Shown one piece after another: positions 53,733-63,036 of a stretch of 64,000 nt of DNA. This DNA is from Siderastrea siderea. Taxonomy: Eukaryota; Cnidaria; Anthozoa; Scleractinia; Rhizangiidae. The stretch spans positions 248,001 to 312,000 of the forward strand of contig OZ034970.1 of assembly GCA_964030785.1 (NCBI GenBank), written 5' to 3'. The position numbers and the translations under genes are program-made. Every line of letters starts with the position of its first letter. Within the stretch, counting starts at the first letter, position 1. The notes beneath the pieces are model-generated. The model worked only from the letters and a program-made list of their open reading frames with translations, was not told where the DNA came from and searched no databases.

Positions 53733-54823
53733 ATATATACAATGGAAAGTTACTGTGTGAAAGAAAAACGGAAAACACCCAATGTGCAGGGGACCGAAAA
53801 AGTTGTAATCACAAAGAACAATCGAAAACTCTTGAAAGTAAAGTGCGCAAGTTGTGGAAAAATGAAATCAAGTTTTTTGCGGGGAAACTAAGTGAGCCCT
53901 CCCTTGCGGAGGGCAGTGGTATATTTGGAGACGTTGCTATGGCAGTTGGTGATCTTGCTATTACAAAAGGAATCCCATATCTTGCGAAAAAAAGTGTTGA
54001 GGCTGGAAGATATTATGCTTCTGAAGCTATGAGAGACCCTAAATTACAAAAGAAAGCAATAAATTACACTCTCAACAAAGCCCGCCCAGTAATTCAAAAA
54101 GTTGGAAGTGAAATGTTGGATCAACTTTCAACTAAAGTTCGACCAAACCAACGTTACAAAACTGACAGACCTGATTTGGATGGAGCTGGGTTTGATATAC
54201 ATGCTGCAATTGGAAAATTTCCGAAACCAAAAAAAGGTTGGACATTGCCAGGACATAATTTCACAGGGCCATACAATCCTCTTGAAAAGCAGGTTAAATT
54301 CAATCCAGAAACGGGTGAAATTCTGGAAATATATCAATCACCAACAGGTGCAACAGATGCGATTGCAATGCAACATGATGTCGATTATGATGTTTGTTCC
54401 AACCGTGAAAAAAATTATGGTGAAAATCTTAAAAAATGCAAAAACAAAGCGGATAAAAAAATGGTGAAATCTCTTGACGCTGTTCCTTACAAACAAAGGC
54501 AGTGGGGCCATGCGGCTGCAAGAAATGTCATCAATGCTAAACAAAAGTTAGGGTTGGGTTTGAAAAAACAAAAAGGGACTGGTGTTTTGGACAAACCGTT
54601 GGATGCAATAAAATTTGCTGAAACTTTGACAAAAAAAATGATTCCTTCTACAGAACATGTATTCGATCGGTATTGGTCAGGTGATATTGCGAAAAATGCT
54701 TTCACAGGACCAACTGGTATTACAAGCAAGAAATTTTGGACTCATCCAAAAAAGGGTACTATTATGCGTTTGGTAAAAAATCCAAAAACAGGCAAATATG
54801 AAAATGTTTATGAAGAACCTTGA
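53729..54823 (+). CDS. Zinc-ribbon / phospholipase A2-like virion protein, in two frames
   Basis: An ATG at 53,742 opens a 49-residue frame with MESYCVK and CASCGK, a small zinc-ribbon-like module in which one expected Cys is Glu. The main frame to 54,823 (about 310 residues after the switch) lies -1 to it; the switch is at or near six T (53,873-53,878). The main part has an Ala/Gly-rich helical region (GDVAMAVGDLAITKGIP), then LPGHNFTGPYNPL and DAIAMQHDVDYD, matching the calcium loop and catalytic His-Asp (CAT at 54,374) of parvovirus VP1-type phospholipase A2. Such domains help capsids leave endosomes. Function by family analogy. Confidence 0.75.
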   Translation: MNIYNGKLLCERKTENTQCAGDRKSCNHKEQSKTLESKVRKLWKNEIKFFAGKLSEPSLAEGSGIFGDVAMAVGDLAITKGIPYLAKKSVEAGRYYASEAMRDPKLQKKAINYTLNKARPVIQKVGSEMLDQLSTKVRPNQRYKTDRPDLDGAGFDIHAAIGKFPKPKKGWTLPGHNFTGPYNPLEKQVKFNPETGEILEIYQSPTGATDAIAMQHDVDYDVCSNREKNYGENLKKCKNKADKKMVKSLDAVPYKQRQWGHAAARNVINAKQKLGLGLKKQKGTGVLDKPLDAIKFAETLTKKMIPSTEHVFDRYWSGDIAKNAFTGPTGITSKKFWTHPKKGTIMRLVKNPKTGKYENVYEEP

Positions 54824-55359
54824 TTGGCTTTTAACCACCATTTTTCAAACTCCTGTTTTGCGAGCCTCCAACTTTCTAAGCTTTTTGGAAGGTGATTAAA
54901 AATATATTTCATAATTTCTTTTTTCTTTGGCCAGCATTCAGAAGGTACTTTTTCAAAATAATTGTACAGAAAACAGGAATAGTTCACTGACTTGCCGGAC
55001 ATCTTCTGAAATTGAGCAATAACGTTGCCAAGAAAATCTACCTCGCTGAAAGAAAACATTTCTTTTATACCCCATTTTTGTAAAACTTTTTTTAAATAAT
55101 CATTATTTGTTGGAAGATCAGTGGAACTTTTTGTCCAAATTTCTTCTTCAGAATATTCATAATCAACAAATTCAATCACTCTGCCACACTTTTCACATGC
55201 AAGACAAAACTCATTCACCACATAAACTATTTGCTCCTCGCATGAAGGACAACGATTAATCTTTTTTGATAACAGGCTTATTTCATTTTTTTGCAACATT
55301 TCTTTAATCATTTTCGACGAAATTTTCTCACCTTGCAAACAACCAAACGAATCGTCCAT
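54808..55359 (-). CDS. VLTF3-like zinc-ribbon transcription factor candidate
   Basis: 183 residues from the ATG at 55,359. An N-terminal zinc ribbon CPSC ... CLACEKCG is followed by an acidic linker and a helical C-terminal domain with SVNYSCFLYNYFE, the position and pattern of the conserved C-terminal block of poxvirus late transcription factor 3 relatives. In nucleocytoplasmic viruses VLTF3 directs late gene transcription; a role on the TATA-like boxes of this element is inference. The tail overlaps the phospholipase gene end by 16 bp, and the start is only 23 bp from the divergent integrase start. Confidence 0.65.
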   Translation of the reverse strand: MDDSFGCLQGEKISSKMIKEMLQKNEISLLSKKINRCPSCEEQIVYVVNEFCLACEKCGRVIEFVDYEYSEEEIWTKSSTDLPTNNDYLKKVLQKWGIKEMFSFSEVDFLGNVIAQFQKMSGKSVNYSCFLYNYFEKVPSECWPKKKEIMKYIFNHLPKSLESWRLAKQEFEKWWLKANQGSS

Positions 55360-55382
55360 TTTTGTATTGTGTATAGTATACA
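55360..55382. promoter_or_regulatory. Short divergent promoter region (VLTF3-like / integrase)
   Basis: 23 bp between two start codons, containing GTGTATAGTATACAAT. TATAGTATA is nearly symmetrical and could serve both directions. Confidence 0.4.
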
Positions 55383-56383
55383 ATGAGCTCACGTATTTTT
55401 AATAAGTTGTCAAAAATTTATTACAGCCCGCAAGGGTATTGGAAAGGGTTTGCAGCAATAAAGAAATTAGCCCAGGCAGCGAAAGTTTCGGAAAATGTGG
55501 CTCAAAACTGGTTGATGAAGCAGGCTCTTTGGCAGGTTTATTTACCAGCCCCACGTTACATTCCAAGACCGAAATTTGACGTTCCTGTTCCAAACAAAGT
55601 TCACCAAGCCGATCTTCTGTATCTCCCACACGATCGCCCACCACGCTCCCGTAAAACTTTTAAATATGCTCTCACAGTGGTTGATGTGGCCTCTCGATAC
55701 AAAGAAGCCGAACCGTTAACCACAAAAGAGGCTAAAGAAGTCGCATCTGCTCTGGAACGGATTTATAGTCGTGGTCCTTTGAAGTGGCCGAAACTGCTTC
55801 AGGTCGATCCTGGTCGTGAGTTTATGGGCGCTGTGAATCAACTGCTTTCGAAACATAATGTTGAGGTTAGACGTGGTCGTGTGGATATTCACCGTGATCA
55901 AGCTATCGTTGAAAGATTCAACCGCACCCTGGCTGAACGACTGTTTGGACACCAGTATGGGGTTGAAATGAGCCTCCCTGAGGGTCAGCGGTCTACTGCG
56001 TGGGTGACCCGACTGCCCGCTGTTATTTCAGCTTTGAATAAAGAAGTCACTCGACTGACTGGTCAGAAACCTGTTGATGCCATCAAAAAAAAACTGTTCC
56101 ATCCAAACCCTCGACATCTTATTTGAGACCTGTTGGTGTGAACGAAAAAAAACTCCCGTCCGGTTTTAGTGTTCGCTATCTATATCAACCCGGCGAACTT
56201 GAAGGTGGTCGACGAAGAGCAACCGACCCAATCTGGTCTTTGAATGTTTTCGAGATTGGAAAAATTATGATAAAACCAGACGCTCCGGTTATCTATTATT
56301 TGTTTGACGGACCAAAACGTTGGTTTGTCCGCGAAGAGCTTTTGGTTGTCCCTCCAGATACACAACTACCACCAGAAAACTAA
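55383..56383 (+). CDS. Retrovirus-type integrase (DDE), in two frames
   Basis: The first frame, 55,383-56,126 (247 residues), carries the rve catalytic core: Asp77 in HQADLLYLP, Asp142 in LQVDPGREF and Glu177 in AIVERFNRTLAE. It catalyses insertion of the element ends into the host genome. The C-terminal domain lies in the second frame up to 56,383, with RYLYQPGELEGGRRRATD and DGPKRWFVREELL, a chromo/SH3-like basic module. The second frame is -1 to the first; the switch is at a run of nine A (56,085-56,093). Both the core and the C-terminal module are otherwise well preserved. The end overlaps the PolB end by 4 bp, tail to tail. Confidence 0.93.
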
Positions 56384-59300
56384 CAATGAAACTCGATCGG
56401 TTCTGTGTGAATACCGTCTTCCAATACCCAGCGTTTGTCGTAGTAAGCACTCAACCCCAGCTTCTGCTGTTCGTAAGTGACAATCTGCCCGTTCCGCATC
56501 CTGAAACCTCTATTAGTTGCTATGTCCTTGCTGCCTTCCAAAGCTTTCTCAAAACGCTGCGCCGTGATCTCGTTTTGTGTCTTCGACACCCCTTTCGTGC
56601 TTAATTTATTTTTTTTACAATCATATTCTTCACCGAAATAACATTTCGAACAAAGAGCAATCATTTTTCTTCCTTGAAATTCAAGTTTAAAAAGACCTGG
56701 TGTCCGACTGCTCCATTTATCCCAAGCTAACCAATTTTTCTTTTTTGCCTCAAATTCTTCTTTTAACTCTGGTTTGACGATGTCTTCCAACTTTTCTGCG
56801 CTGATTGCTATGCAATTGCTGTCTGTGTCCATCTGAATCAATTCGAAATCTTTTCTATCAAAATATCTGTCAAGAAAATCATAATAGAATTCAAGCATTC
56901 GAAGTTTAGCCAATTGATATACAGCAATTCCAACCTGATATGGTCTTCTTATTTTAATCCTTGACTTTCTACTTTCCAGCTCATACGCCTGCCCGATCTC
57001 ATCAAGATCACTAAAAAATGCGCTTCGTAAAGCTTGGTCGACAACCTTTTCTTTTTTTGTGTAAATTGTGTTTTTTTGTTTTTCCAAGGCTTCGATAAGC
57101 TTTCCGTACCCACTATTTCCTAACAGTTTGAATACCTCAGCCAGCAGCGCCTTGCTTTTTTCTTTATCTCCAGTTCTACGAGCTTCAGTCACTTGCTCCA
57201 CAAACCAAGTGAATATTTTTGTTGGTTGGTAATCAATTGTCCGATAAACATTTGTGATCACTGCTCCATGCTCCAGATACCATCTAAGAAGAGGTGCGTA
57301 TAATAATATCTTCTTTGCAGACAATGCTCCCACTAACGTCTTTCCGTCTCCGCGGTTCCTTTTTGTGCGTTTAAGATAGTCAAGCATATGCTGCGGCACA
57401 GCTTCAACAGGAACCTCTTTGTTGTAGAAGAACGGACACATTTCCTCAAATTTTGGGTATAAGTGCTTTGGGATCTCTATATCAACTTCTGCAAATCCAA
57501 ACCATTTTTCTTCTTTGAGCCTTTGTGTCAGTATGGGAGCGGCGGCTTCATTATTGTAATGCACGACCCTTCCTTTTCTACAAGGCATGTCTTTTAGCAT
57601 GGTTGACAAATACAAAGCATTGGCGTCGTAACCCAGTATATTTTTGCAAAAACGAGGTTCCGGTATTCGATGAGACCTTATCTTCGTGATTCCAACTTCA
57701 TGCTTTCTTGTGAAAACAAGGCTCGGTCCTCCAACAACAGCTGCTTTCAACATCTCATACGCTTCTTTGCACGGGCTGTAAAGATGTGCGCCCCTCTCAA
57801 CACATCCGCGGAGCAAGTAATGTAAACTAACACCTGGAATACTTACAGCATCTTTCAAAATATCGATTCCTTTATCGATGTAGAAAGCACGCATCTTTTC
57901 CAGTGCCTCTAGACCAGGAGCTACATCTAGATTATTGTAGTAACGCAGCCAGTCTGCAAAGGTACACATACCCTTTTCTTTGAACAGACGCTGGCACCCT
58001 TCCCATTCATCGCTTGATAGAACATAACCACCCTTCAGCTTCGAATACCAATCCTCATATTTCGGAAGTCTGCGAAAATCAAGTTTTTCAGGTGTGTCAA
58101 ACCATTCATACGGAAACCACGATTTTACGGTTTCGCATTCATAAGCTTTTACCCATTTCTCATAACTTGTACCCGGACCTAAGTAGTTTATGATATCAAG
58201 AAAGCGAAAGTTTTTAGTCAAAATGAACATAATTTTGTTTCCATTTTTTGCAACTTTTACTTTACCAGTTGTATCAGCTAAAAGTTCCGCGAAATATTCT
58301 CTGATAAGATTCAAATCATATCTCCCGGAGTTAAACCCAAGAACTGGCACCTGATTACACCATTTTTCTATTTTGAGGCGCTATGCTTTTGTTAGCAGAT
58401 TTATATCGTCAGGTATGAAGACTGCTCTTACTTGATCCCTTATATTTTTCTCACGCCTCTCAAGTTCTTCCATAAACTTGCGAACAAGCTCCGCAGGGTC
58501 TCTTTCACAAATATGAGTAGGTTCTCTTTCTAAAGTGTCACCAACGCTAACAGAGATTGGTACGTGTTTATTTTCGATTGTTAACGTTCCTGTTGGTTCT
58601 TTCCTTTGATTTTTATCTCCGTATGCTTCGAAGTCATACAATATAGCGCGTGGATAACTTTGTGTTTGAGGCTTTGGTAACTTTATATTTATTTTTCCTA
58701 CTTCACAAGACCATGCTTCGATTACATGGTAGCCAGCAGCTCGAAGCTTTTGTGTACGTTCAACAGTTGCTTTAAATCTATCTTCTCTTGTTTGGTTATT
58801 ATGAGTAGTAATTCTATTTCGATCATGAGGAAAACATTTTCGACATCCATGCCAATGACATCCATGATATTGAAAAACAGTTTTTGTTTCGTGGTTGTAA
58901 CCGTCAACAGGAGCGCGCTCAACATATCTTTCACCACCATGCCCGCAAGCAGCGTGGTGAATGTGAATTTTACGAAGTGCTGCTTCTTTCTTAAGCCAAC
59001 GAAGAGATTCCGGAGAAGATGAATGTTTTGGATAAAAGGCTTTCTCAAAAACTGTTTGTGGTAATTCAACTTTTTCGGCGGGGCATTCAATCACCGTCTT
59101 CCCTTGGGAACATCTTTCTGTATGCCGTTGAAAATTGCAGGCTTTAGTAAATCTTGAACGGCAATGGACACATAAATAAGTTTTTGCAAGTTTCGTTATA
59201 TCTTTTATAACAAAAGAATGACCTTCATAAATTCCGATTGTTAAAATATTTGTTAATTTAGCTGGTGGTATCCTTCTAAGATACCACACTACTTCACCAC

Positions 59301-60299
59301 CCTCCAAACGTTCAGGCTCATATACACGAATACCCAACCAATTTTTTAAAATTTGTTTTTCATTAAGATATTTTTCAACCTTATCAAGTTCATCTAAAGA
59401 TGTTTTTCGACGGTTTGTGGAGTAGCTATGAGGTTAAAGAAAGCCTTAGCAAGTTCCCGTGCTGCCGTTGTACTTCGATCTGGTCTTGAACCTCGGTGTA
59501 CCGCAATACAACGCCAAAGACATAAATTGTCTCTGTAAGTGTCTAAAGCTAGCATATTACGACTATGTGAAAGGTTACGTAGCCAATCTGGTAATGGTCC
59601 TGTACCTAAAAGAGGCTGACGGTCAAGAACAACCTTTACATCAACATTATTGTGGTTTTCAAACACCCATTTTGTGTCCGGTCTATTTATGTTGTAAGGG
59701 TCCAGACGTACTTTTTCTCGCTCACTCAACCATTCCTCCGCCTCAGAAAAGCTTTCAAACCAAGGCGAGCCAATGTTTGTGTAATTTATATATGTTGAAT
59801 TGTCTTCAATGTTTCGTAACTGATATGAAAAAACATGTCTAGCGTAGAAAGATGTTTTAACTTTCTCTCGTATTTTTGTTATAAAATCAGGTGTTAGATT
59901 TCTTTCAAGTTCTCGTATGAAGCGCCATCGAATGAAACGACGCCCACTTATTACTTCTTCTCCCTTATATTCTGAAGTGTTATATAAATCAAGAATCTCA
60001 TTCTGATAGTCTGTAACATTTCGGATGATTTCTCGAGGAATTGGATCAAACTTCCTCAAAATTTCTTGTGTTTTTCTCACCCTTCTTTTACGAGGAGGAG
60101 CAGTCGGTTGAAAGGTTTTAGGAAGTAAAGGCTTATCTAAACTCCTCTCCACTTTCTCAAAAATAGGTTCATCCAATATGTTCTGAATTGTTTTTCGAAC
60201 AGCAGGAGCGTCCTCTGCAAATAATTGCTCTAAAGCTTGTAACGTTTCTGGACCAAGTTCTTTCAATAGCTCTTCAATGTTTATGTTTTGTGCAGTCAT
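56380..60299 (-). CDS. Protein-primed family B DNA polymerase with N-terminal extensions, in three pieces
   Basis: Pieces: 60,299-59,394; 59,337-58,381 (open upstream to about 59,400); 58,350-56,380. The first starts in the terminal repeat and has NMLALDTYRDNLCLWRCIAVH, an OTU-like Asn-x-Cys pattern. The second has a C2H2 finger (CVHCRSRFTKACNFQRHTERC span), FQYHGCHWHGCRKC and GYHVIEAWSCE (Vsr/restriction-fold-like), and exonuclease motif I in DFEAYGD. The third has Exo II (FNSGRYDLN), Exo III (YYNNLDV), motif A (YDANALYLS), motif B (KLLGNSGYG) and motif C (DTDS). Between pieces one and two the frame moves -1 near an A run at 59,403-59,407; between two and three there is one in-frame TAG (58,383-58,381). 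It would replicate the element from protein-capped ends. All catalytic motifs are present. Confidence 0.95.
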
Positions 60300-60555
60300 T
60301 ACTACTCGGGTATAACATATATTTGTAAATCTTTAATTGAAACTTTTTTATGCTGGGTGGTTTATTTCGGTAAAGTAGTATATCCGGAGTCTAACAAATA
60401 CTTCCTGATTGTCGGAGGTTTATTTAAGAATTTTAAAACTTCTTTCATAATATTCTAGCGACGCAAGGAGCTTGAATATTATGAAAGAAGCTTTAAAATT
60501 CTTAAATAAACCTCCGACAATCAGGTGGTATTTGTTAGACTCCGGATATACTACT
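60237..60555 (-). repeat. Right terminal inverted repeat of the Polinton
   Basis: Inverse of 43,058-43,376. The outer palindrome spans 60,374-60,555 (182 bp) with the 18-nt loop TAGCGACGCAAGGAGCTT. The PolB-side start codon (60,299) lies in the inner part. Confidence 0.95.
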
Positions 60556-60613
60556 TTTTGTCTAATGCTAAAACAATTTTACTATATTCGTTAGCCCTTT
60601 TGTGTATTTACAG

Positions 60614-60796
60614 TTGGTCTGTGGGGCCTGGTGAATAATGCCGGAGTTTGTCAGTTGCTGCCAATTGAATGGACTCCGCTGAGCAGATTCAAAAGTATTG
60701 CGTGAATCTGTGGGGACTGATTGACAGTGACAAAAACGTTTCTTCTGCTTGGGAAGAAGTCCAAGGGACGAGTGGTAAACTTTTCCAGTGTTGATG
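60614..60796 (+). pseudogene. Damaged isolated SDR exon 2 on the plus strand
   Basis: Copy of 29,929-30,114 with a 5-bp loss after AAAAGTATTGC and a 2-bp gain nearby, so the frame is lost. It keeps GLWGLVNNAGVCQLLPIEW and acceptor TTTACAG. Confidence 0.75.
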
Positions 60797-61287
60797 GTAA
60801 AGTAGAATTGACTGATATATTAAGCTGTGAATTCCCTAGAATTATTACATCATCAATACGTTTTCAAACTCTCTCTTCCTGTCCAATACACGCATTCACG
60901 CAGACCGCTATCCTCTATAAAAGAAGGGCTAAGCAGTTCCTGTAGTCCACTGGACTGTCATGGCCACTAAGCGATCCGTATAGTGTGGAACGTCGATTGA
61001 TACGGCGCATACAGTCGCATATCCCGTACCGTCAAAGTAATTAGGAGTGACACTGGTTCTGTCAATGCCCCAAGGGTGACTTGCGGTCTGTGCTATCTGT
61101 ACGACTGCCACGTCTTAACGATATGTATACGGAAGGAAGGCCAACTCTGAGTGGAATTACTGTATCGTCAGTTGACTGAATTCTCCAGCCGACATTGGTC
61201 AGATAAGTCGTGATTTATTGCCTGTGAAGACTCAAAAAAATCAGATTGCCGAAACGTCACTCTATAAAACTAGAGACAATTTGTTAA
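60797..61287. other. Unit 2 spacer
   Basis: Non-coding, paralogous to 30,115-30,598 of unit 1. Confidence 0.5.
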
Positions 61288-61656
61288 AGGATTTCGCCGA
61301 TTTCTGGTCAAAACAGTGCTAAAATTATCGGTAGCTAACTTTATCCATGCCCAACATTGTGATCGAAAATTTAAAAGAGTATATTAACTTAATTTCAATA
61401 AGAGAAAACAAACCATGACCATTTAATATCGATTTAAAGTCAACACGCTGAAAGAATTTGAAACGTTTAGCCTAATTTTTTCAAAATGCAATCCATTTCC
61501 ATCCGAGCCATCCGTAGCAACAAACGACAGAAAGTAGTTTTATTGAGGTAATGTAGTCTTTGGTAACAAAACTAGACCATTATTTGTGGGCTTTCAATGA
61601 TGTGAGGACATATTTTTGATTTTTAAAGTTATATAGAATAGCGTGACTGTGCCCCT
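61288..61656. mobile_element. 369-bp element with TTAA target duplication
   Basis: TTAA at 61,284-61,287 and 61,657-61,660 flanks a block that is absent from unit 1, where one TTAA sits at 30,599-30,602. The ends AGGATTTCGCC and GTGCCCCT have only a very short inverse match. Non-coding. Confidence 0.75.
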
Positions 61657-61811
61657 TTAAGATCCCTGGGCTCAAACCTTCGTGGTCCTATTATTATGAG
61701 AAGTAAAGATAATTAATAATGTGAAGTCAGGATCGAATAATCAACGAGAGGATAGGTAATTCGATACTCGCCTTCCAGATGGCAACGACGAAATGAAATC
61801 TCTTTCGAGCT

Positions 61812-61972
61812 TGGAAGGCTCGCTGATCTCTCGCCTCAGTGCATCAGAAAACGCCTCCACACCATATTTGGAAATATGGTTTAAAGCGATTTAACAGTAA
61901 AATAGTGAAAATCCCAATCATGGGCCGCAAAATCCATGTTAGTGACGAGCTTACTCCAGCATCAACGCCCAT
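61812..61972 (-). pseudogene. Remnants of SDR exons 3 and 1 (unit 2 copy of the pseudogene)
   Basis: A piece of exon 3 ([14 protein letters not shown] on the minus strand, near 61,825-61,865) is joined directly to the first part of exon 1 (WILRPMIGIFTILLLNRFKP, ATG at 61,972). A large deletion removed everything between. No function expected. Confidence 0.75.
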
Positions 61973-62304
61973 CGTCTTAGCTTTATGTATCACTGCTGAT
62001 CACAACTGACGTATTTCTGTCACGCCAGGGTTAACAGCTCACTCGCCGCCTTGTTGGGATAATGGGCAGCGGTGTTTTTCATGAGCGGTGAACGTGAGAA
62101 TGCTCCTTGATCCGTTGTGTTCCAAAAATTGTTTTCTGTTTAAATAGTGAGCCCCTAGTTTGTCTTCTGCATGGGTAAGCATCCGACGTAAAAAATGGCA
62201 ATTCCTTTGGCACTAAAAAATATACCGCTATTAATCCCGGCTTGACCAAATCAATGAAAATCGATGATCAGTAGTTAATCGATAACAATTAATTAAATCG
62301 ATGA

Positions 62305-62430
62305 ACAACAAGAAGCTTTATTACCAAAAAGAAAAAAAAAAGTTAAACTTTACAATATGATATATTAGTACAAAAAAGAGGTAATGTTTACTCAGGATAA
62401 CTATAAAGCTAATCGAGCTGAGTTATGATG
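62305..62430. mobile_element. Short insertion at the start of unit 3 region
   Basis: About 125 bp absent from the matching place at 33,170 in unit 2, beginning AACAAGAAGCTTTATTACC and flanked by GATGA on both sides. Type unknown. Confidence 0.5.
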
Positions 62431-62860
62431 AAATTAAAAGTCGCAAAAATTCTCTCCTTCAATTGGTCATTGATTGTCAATATCATGCAATCGACCAATT
62501 GACATAGATTATTATCGATTGGAAATTATCATCGATTGGTTAGGCTGGTTATCAATCTAACACCCAAGCAAGCTGGACAGTTACCTTATCGCCTGCTGAG
62601 TGAACAAACATCTAGGTACAAGAAATCAGTCAACAACAACCCACACAGGGATTGTGCATAAAACTGTACTGTAGCAGTACTTGCTGCCACACTGAGGGAG
62701 CCTGGAATGAACGAACACGGCAGCAGTTCGCGATCTTTTTTATCCTTATCTTGACCTCTACTGTCTTTCTTTTTTACCTAACAAGACATCGCTTCTAGTA
62801 TTTCTCTTTTCTACAACAAAATATAACTCAATAGAAATAACCCATTATGTCAAAAAGATG

Positions 62861-63036
62861 TTGGCTAACAAGCCAACTGAGCTCCCAGTTGGCTTGTTAG
62901 CTCAATTGGTTAGAGCGCTGCGCCGGTATCGCAGAGGTCAGGGTTCGAATCCCGGCACTGAAGCCTGATTTTTTCAGGCTTTCTTTTCGCAACTGCATAA
63001 GTTGCATTAATAACTGCGAGGATCTTCTTTACATTT
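62861..63036 (+). mobile_element. tRNA-derived SINE
   Basis: The head from 62,891 folds like tRNA-Thr with anticodon GGT (62,925-62,927). Pol III A box TAGCTCAATTGG is at 62,898 and B box GGTTCGAATCC at 62,942. The acceptor stem is imperfect and a tail follows with CCTGATTTTTTCAGGC. Units 1 and 2 have the empty site (20,789; 33,852); AGATG flanks both sides. The leader has a 15-bp inverted copy of the tRNA start (62,864-62,878 against 62,887-62,901). A true tRNA gene is unlikely because of the tail and the insertion polymorphism. Confidence 0.8.

Larger units (their letters stand above)
43058..60555. mobile_element. Polinton/Maverick (adintovirus-like) element, 17.5 kb
   Basis: Bounded by 319-bp terminal inverted repeats that start AGTAGTATATCCGGAG. 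TTTTG is duplicated at 43,053-43,057 and 60,556-60,560 (6 bp if one T is counted differently), and unit 1 has a single TTTTG at 29,871. The gene set is diagnostic: protein-primed PolB, retrovirus-type integrase, A32-like ATPase, adenain-like protease, double-jelly-roll capsid. Transcription is in several blocks: plus 43.3-44.5, minus 44.6-49.1, plus 49.1-54.8, minus 54.8-55.4, plus 55.4-56.4, minus 56.4-60.3 kb. Six coding disruptions suggest an inactive copy or sequence errors. Confidence 0.97.
33250..62515. repeat. Tandem unit 2 of the segmental duplication, enlarged by the Polinton
   Basis: Same order as unit 1: header sequence, SDR exons 4 to 1, spacer, plus-strand exon 2 copy, remnants of the SDR pseudogene. 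Subtracting the 17.5-kb Polinton leaves about 11.8 kb. Confidence 0.85.

Noticed and set aside
48341..58383. Reassigned stop codons (UAA/UAG as Gln) in the element
   Set aside because: The other genes of the element end normally on TAA/TAG and the host is an animal with the standard code; simple mutation is sufficient.
62891..62966. Functional tRNA-Thr gene
   Set aside because: The acceptor stem is imperfect, a SINE tail follows, and the block is absent from the paralogous units; better explained as a tRNA-derived SINE.
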